Of a DNA stretch of 9,626 nucleotides, positions 7,428 through 9,626 are shown piece after piece. The notes beneath the pieces are model-generated. The model was not told the DNA's origin. It saw nothing but the letters and a program-made list of their open reading frames with translations, and ran no database searches. The DNA comes from Acidimicrobiaceae bacterium (lineage in GTDB: Bacteria; Actinomycetota; Acidimicrobiia; Acidimicrobiales; Ilumatobacteraceae). The stretch covers positions 1 through 9,626 of the forward strand of contig VFMC01000043.1 of assembly GCA_006515795.1 (NCBI GenBank), written 5' to 3'. Position numbers and translations under genes: made by a program. The stretch's first letter is position 1. Each line of letters opens with the position of its first letter.

Positions 7428-8150
7428 ATGTCGAACATGAAGGCGCTTCCGTACAAGATGCTCGGCGGCGTCACGCCATGCCCTGGCGGCTGGCTGATCC
7501 TGCCGGCCCGCCTGGCAGGCGTGACCGTGATCGTTGAAGAGCCGATGGTGGTGAAGACCCTCGTCGAGGTGCTCGAGTACAAACCGAAGTTCGAGGCGGC
7601 TGCGATCTACGCCCCCGTCGGCTTCGAGGACGAGCCGGCCGGCCCGTACCGGCCGTGCGACGACGAGGCTCGCGACATGGTCGGCTGGCCCCGCCTGGTG
7701 GCGATCAAGCCGACCCCGAGCCGGGCCGCGCTGCACGCGCCGACGCGCGACAAGGCGCAGGAGATCGAGCCGTGGCTCACCAGCGACGACCTCCGCCGGT
7801 TCAAGTGGATCCGCGAGGCCGAGGCCGAGTTCCAGCCGTTCCACCAACGGAACTGGTTCGCCGGCCATCCCGACCTGAGCTTCTACGTGCTGAACGGCGA
7901 CCGCCCGGTCACCAGTTCGCCGTATCAACCCGACGGTGTGCTCGAGCGGATGAACCTGATCAAAGCCAAGCTCCCCGGCGTGGAGGAGGCCGTCGTGGCC
8001 ACCCCGCCGCCAGGCGCCGGCCAGATCCACCTGCTGCAGTGCGCGGGCCTGCTGTGGACCGCCCGCCGGGCAGCGGGCCGGGCTGTGAACCGCCTGCCGA
8101 TGGATCCCAACTGGGACACCACCGGGCTGCGGATGGAACTGGTCCGCTAG
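7428..8150 (+). CDS. DUF429-like protein with apparently lost active-site acidic residues
   Basis: 240 residues. Several blocks resemble DUF429 (a predicted RNase H-fold nuclease family) as I recall it: GGVTPCPGGW (13-22) for the GVDGCxGGW strand; AAIYAPVGF (58-66) for the IDxPxGL strand; RPCDDEAR (75-82) for RxCDxxAR; GHPDLSFYVLNG (146-157) for EVHPExSFxxLxG; and LLWTARRAAGRA then RMELV near the end for the conserved C-terminus. The family's acidic positions look substituted: Asp to Thr16, Asp to Tyr61, Glu to Ala or Gly (145/146), and DDVLDA to roughly 200-IHLLQC-205. The lysine of the following SK motif is Pro165. The fold may therefore be kept without catalysis. The ATG follows the pilT stop by 6 nt with no clear ribosome site, implying translational coupling and a pilus-linked role; ATG at 7437 is an alternative start. 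Assignment rests on memory of the family, not on a search. Confidence 0.75.
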   Translation: MSNMKALPYKMLGGVTPCPGGWLILPARLAGVTVIVEEPMVVKTLVEVLEYKPKFEAAAIYAPVGFEDEPAGPYRPCDDEARDMVGWPRLVAIKPTPSRAALHAPTRDKAQEIEPWLTSDDLRRFKWIREAEAEFQPFHQRNWFAGHPDLSFYVLNGDRPVTSSPYQPDGVLERMNLIKAKLPGVEEAVVATPPPGAGQIHLLQCAGLLWTARRAAGRAVNRLPMDPNWDTTGLRMELVR

Positions 8151-8177
8151 GACCCTGCGTTTCCCGGCCCCGGCGTG

Positions 8178-8228
8178 GGCTCCCGTCTTGGCTCCGGTCT
8201 TGGGCTCCGGTCTTGGGCTGCGGTCTTG
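8178..8228. repeat. 13-bp direct tandem repeat, four copies
   Basis: Four contiguous units of GGCTCCGGTCTTG type lie at 8178-8190, 8191-8202, 8203-8215 and 8216-8228. The first and fourth have one substitution each and the second lacks the first G. A more degenerate fifth copy may precede them at 8166-8178 (9 of 13 matching). The period is not a multiple of three and there is no convincing gene here, so it is probably non-coding. It lies just after the DUF429-like gene. Function unknown; slippage or a protein-binding array are possibilities. Confidence 0.7.
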
Positions 8229-8260
8229 GGCATCGCCCCCGGTCGGGAGAGGTCCGAAGC

Positions 8261-8362
8261 TCCGTGAGCGCCGACCGCACCCACCGACGCTCGCCCTCAC
8301 CGACGCGTGGATCCGTGCGCGCCAACCGTACCCACGACCAGTCAGCCTCACGGACCCCCGGC
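8261..8362. repeat. Degenerate 51-bp tandem duplication
   Basis: Bases 8261-8311 and 8312-8362 align without gaps at 36 of 51 positions, and their first 24 bases match at 21 (TCCGTG, then GCGCC, ACCG and ACCCAC in common). With the 13-bp array it fills most of the 327-bp stretch 8151-8477, in which I see no supportable gene. The unit is 17 codons long, so a decayed repetitive coding segment cannot be excluded, but no start, ribosome site or recognisable protein supports that. Confidence 0.55.
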
Positions 8363-8415
8363 GACCTCGGGCCTTACGGTACGCCGCCTCACGCCGAGCG
8401 TGGCACCAAAACGGA

Positions 8416-8443
8416 AGAGGCCGGGCCCGAAGGCCCGGCCTCT
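8416..8443 (-). terminator. Strong Rho-independent-type terminator downstream of pilA
   Basis: A perfect 12-bp stem, with 8416-8427 pairing to 8432-8443, is closed by a 4-nt loop. On the minus strand the loop reads C(TTCG)G, the very stable UUCG tetraloop, and it is followed by TTCCGTTTT. It lies about 35 nt after the pilA stop, as expected for a factor-independent terminator of pilA. The stem is symmetric, so it may also stop the convergent pilT/DUF429 transcript, although the plus-strand tail is only modestly T-rich. Confidence 0.85.
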
Positions 8444-8477
8444 CTCGTTACGCCTTGGTGCTAGACCCGAGCGAGGC

Positions 8478-8813
8478 TCAGGCGCAAGCTCCGAGGGCAG
8501 TCGCCGTGACAGTACCCCCCGCACCGACGTCGTAGGTGGGCGACACTGCGCGAATCAGACCGGCAGTGACGAGGCCAGCCTCGGTCGGGTCGGTCGTGGT
8601 CCCGTTCTGTGCGTACCACGCCTCGACCGCGACCTCAAGGGTCTTCTGGTCGGCTGCGCAGGCGCTGGCCTGGCCCTGGTCGGTGATGCCACGAACCGCG
8701 AAGACTGTCACCGTGGCAAGGATGCCCAGGATCACGATCACGATGAGCAACTCGACGAGGGTGAATCCCTTGTCCTGCTTCTCAGCCTGTACTTCTTCGA
8801 TATGAGTTTCCAT
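8478..8813 (-). CDS. pilA: Type IV prepilin (PilA-like), class III N-methylation signal
   Basis: 111 residues from the ATG at 8811-8813, chosen because GGAGGA lies 8 nt upstream; the open frame extends further but without a ribosome site. A 16-residue leader ends in KG, followed by FTLVELLIVIVILGILATVTVFAV (17-40 in shorter view: FTLVEL then a hydrophobic helix). This is the classic processing site, with cleavage after Gly16 and Glu at mature +5. The mature 95-residue protein has two cysteines (52 and 110 of the precursor) that could form one large disulfide loop, and a Gly/Thr/Ala-rich C-terminus. The leader is acidic (five Asp/Glu, two Lys), unlike the usual basic leaders. PilD (5433-6206) should process it, and PilB and PilT assemble and disassemble it. 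It is the only prepilin in the window, so major pilin is likely but a minor pilin is possible. It is monocistronic as seen: its own promoter region upstream and a strong terminator downstream. Confidence 0.93.
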   Translation of the reverse strand: METHIEEVQAEKQDKGFTLVELLIVIVILGILATVTVFAVRGITDQGQASACAADQKTLEVAVEAWYAQNGTTTDPTEAGLVTAGLIRAVSPTYDVGAGGTVTATALGACA

Positions 8814-8821
8814 TGGGTGTT

Positions 8822-8827
8822 TCCTCC
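8822..8827 (-). promoter_or_regulatory. Shine-Dalgarno fixing the pilA start
   Basis: GGAGGA on the minus strand, 8 nt before the ATG at 8813. It selects this ATG over the in-frame upstream one at 8909, which would add 32 residues to the leader. It is one of the strongest ribosome sites in the window, in keeping with high pilin output. Confidence 0.8.
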
Positions 8828-8892
8828 CGCTTTCGTGCGTTGTCCCACAAAACGCCTGAACAGGAAGAACATCCCGCCCGAACGCAGAAGGG

Positions 8893-8919
8893 GTTTCGGC
8901 AGCCGTCAAGCAGGCTTTA
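8893..8919 (-). promoter_or_regulatory. Candidate sigma-28 (FliA/WhiG)-like promoter of pilA
   Basis: On the minus strand, TAAA (8919-8916), exactly 15 nt, then GCCGAAAC (8900-8893). The published consensus form is TAAA-N15-GCCGATAA, so the -35 core and spacing are exact and the -10 matches 6 of 8. The start would lie near 8885, giving a leader of about 70 nt. No better sigma-70 promoter was seen in the 213-bp region. Inferred by eye only. Confidence 0.42.
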
Positions 8920-8967
8920 GCGGATTTTCTTCAAGAGATCCTGAAGGCCACAGGTGTGGGGATGTGT

Positions 8968-8995
8968 TCAAGACGCGCTGCTGTCCGGCCGATGT
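8968..8995 (+). promoter_or_regulatory. Candidate sigma-28-like promoter of the 9027 gene
   Basis: TCAAGACG, 12 nt, then GCCGATGT. The -10 part matches GCCGATAA at 6 of 8. The layout is the same, base for base in spacing, as at 916-943 upstream of the coiled-coil/pilB operon. Transcription would begin near 9002, leaving room for the Shine-Dalgarno at 9015-9019. Inferred. Confidence 0.4.
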
Positions 8996-9014
8996 TTGTT
9001 ACGACAGCGGATGC

Positions 9015-9019
9015 GGAGG
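9015..9019 (+). promoter_or_regulatory. Shine-Dalgarno selecting the GTG start at 9027
   Basis: GGAGG with a 7-nt spacer to GTG at 9027-9029. The in-frame ATG at 9057 has no comparable site, so the GTG start, which adds 10 residues, is preferred. Confidence 0.7.
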
Positions 9020-9026
9020 CATAGCG

Positions 9027-9542
9027 GTGCGAAAATCCAGACAAGACGACGCCACGATGCCGTTCATCGAGGAGGCGACTCCCGATTTCCTCCCCGACGA
9101 GGCGGAGCAGGACAGCCGCCTCGCCGCGGCGAACCTCCGCGAGCGGATGGCGAAGCTCGAGACCCAGATGATGGCGCAGTACACGGCGATGGCCGCCTAC
9201 GCGAGCATCGCCCAACGCAACTCCGACATGGTGCAGGCCGAGAGCCGCAGCGACCTCGACCGCTCACAGGCGACGGTGATCGGCCTCATCGAACGAGTCC
9301 GCCGCGAGTGCGCCGACTCCATCGAAGGTGCGGCGCGCCGCGCCGGCGGTGGCGCCGACAGCGACGGTGCCCGGCTCGCCGCCATCGAGCAGAAGTTCGA
9401 CGGCCTCACCGACGCACTCGCGCGCAGCATCGAGGCGCAACGGCTCCTCGGCGAACAGGTGACGATGCTGCTCGACGACAAGATGCATCGCGACGGCTGG
9501 CTCGTGGCCAACGGCAACGCCACCGACCTCTCGATGCACTGA
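9027..9542 (+). CDS. Small helical/coiled-coil protein of unknown function, divergent from pilA
   Basis: 171 residues from the GTG; 161 if the ATG at 9057 is used. I do not recognise a family. An acidic N-terminal segment (about 7-30) leads into a helical stretch (about 28-97) with coiled-coil-like spacing. A Gly/Ala linker (about 101-114) and a second helix (about 115-152) follow. The end is DGWLVANGNATDLSMH-like, polar and probably non-helical. One cysteine (95); no signal peptide or membrane segment, so cytoplasmic. It is divergent from pilA across 213 bp and shares a promoter pattern with the coiled-coil/pilB/pilC operon, which suggests co-regulation with the pilus. Function cannot be stated. 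The following 62 bp hold an inverted repeat and the next gene's proposed start. Confidence 0.8.
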   Translation: MRKSRQDDATMPFIEEATPDFLPDEAEQDSRLAAANLRERMAKLETQMMAQYTAMAAYASIAQRNSDMVQAESRSDLDRSQATVIGLIERVRRECADSIEGAARRAGGGADSDGARLAAIEQKFDGLTDALARSIEAQRLLGEQVTMLLDDKMHRDGWLVANGNATDLSMH

Positions 9543-9576
9543 CCGCCGCGAATCGGCTGAGGCTGCATCTGGTCAA

Positions 9577-9604
9577 GGCGGCAGGGGGTCTACCCTGCAC
9601 CGCC
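9577..9604 (+). promoter_or_regulatory. Inverted repeat overlapping a candidate -10 box before the last gene
   Basis: GCAGGG (9581-9586), 6 nt, then CCCTGC (9593-9598). An outer GGCG/CGCC pair extends it, with a 2-nt bulge. TACCCT (9591-9596, a TANNNT box) lies inside the repeat and ends 8 nt before GTG at 9605, as expected for a leaderless start. The repeat could be an operator over the -10 box, or a weak hairpin ending the 9027 transcript, though it lacks a T tail. Confidence 0.35.
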
Positions 9605-9626
9605 GTGACCACTGCTGTCGTCGTCC
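9605..9626 (+). CDS. Possible start of a further gene, truncated by the window end
   Basis: GTG at 9605 opens a frame reading MTTAVVV to the window edge. It has no Shine-Dalgarno but sits 8 nt after TACCCT, a leaderless arrangement. A hydrophobic beta-strand start of this kind is common to many enzymes, including nucleotide-binding folds and glycosyltransferases, so no function can be assigned from seven codons. Confidence 0.35.

Noticed and set aside
7404..8351. Minus-strand frame of about 315 codons over the DUF429-like gene and the repeats
   Set aside because: It has no recognisable domain and overlaps repeats, and the plus-strand frame carries DUF429-like blocks and is coupled to pilT.
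8814..8890. Cyclic-di-GMP (GEMM-type) riboswitch in the pilA leader
   Set aside because: Known before pilin genes elsewhere, but the conserved riboswitch core is not visible here. There is only a modest hairpin at 8837-8855.
8814..8909. Longer pilA start at 8909
   Set aside because: The ATG at 8813 has a GGAGGA ribosome site and gives a plausible leader; the longer form would overlap the proposed promoter.
8307..9026. Plus-strand coding across the repeats, antisense to pilA and into the 9027 gene
   Set aside because: The prepilin is unmistakable on the other strand, and GGAGG before GTG 9027 marks the real start.
1..9626. CRISPR arrays, tRNA or rRNA genes, insertion sequences or transposases
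   Set aside because: None recognised on either strand; the only tandem repeats are the short ones at 8178-8362.

Overview
The window is high-GC, gene-dense DNA with strong third-position G/C bias, several GTG starts and candidate leaderless genes. This fits a high-GC actinobacterium. The class Acidimicrobiia is my guess from gene style and is not shown by any marker gene. The core is a type IV pilus (T4P) locus: extension ATPase PilB, platform protein PilC, prepilin peptidase PilD, retraction ATPase PilT and a type IV prepilin (PilA-like).

Layout, left to right. (1) 1-876, minus strand: a complete stand-alone 5'-3' exonuclease/flap endonuclease, probably not functionally linked to the pilus. 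(2) 877-950: a 74-bp divergent control region with a 12-bp perfect palindrome and two candidate promoters. (3) 951-5399, plus strand: a long coiled-coil protein of unknown function, then pilB and pilC, closely spaced and probably one operon. (4) 5433-6206, minus strand: pilD, convergent with pilC and divergent from pilT. (5) 6267-8150, plus strand: pilT followed 6 nt later by a DUF429-like gene that appears to have lost the family's acidic residues. (6) 8151-8477: 327 bp without a convincing gene, holding a 13-bp tandem repeat, a degenerate 51-bp tandem duplication and a strong hairpin terminator. (7) 8478-8813, minus strand: the prepilin gene. (8) 8814-9026: a divergent intergenic region. (9) 9027-9542, plus strand: a second small helical protein of unknown function. 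(10) From about 9605: the first codons of a further gene cut off by the window end.

How they work together (family knowledge): PilD removes the prepilin leader and N-methylates the new N-terminus. PilB drives pilin assembly through PilC, and PilT drives disassembly, giving retractable pili. The two coiled-coil proteins and the DUF429-like protein are the unexplained partners.

The most interesting points are these. First, the promoter regions of the coiled-coil/pilB/pilC operon, pilA and the 9027 gene carry sigma-28 (FliA/WhiG)-like elements. Two of them share TCAAGA-N14-GCCGAT with identical spacing, which suggests one alternative sigma factor for the pilus regulon. Second, the DUF429 homologue next to pilT looks like a pseudoenzyme. 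Third, at least three genes appear to start leaderless.
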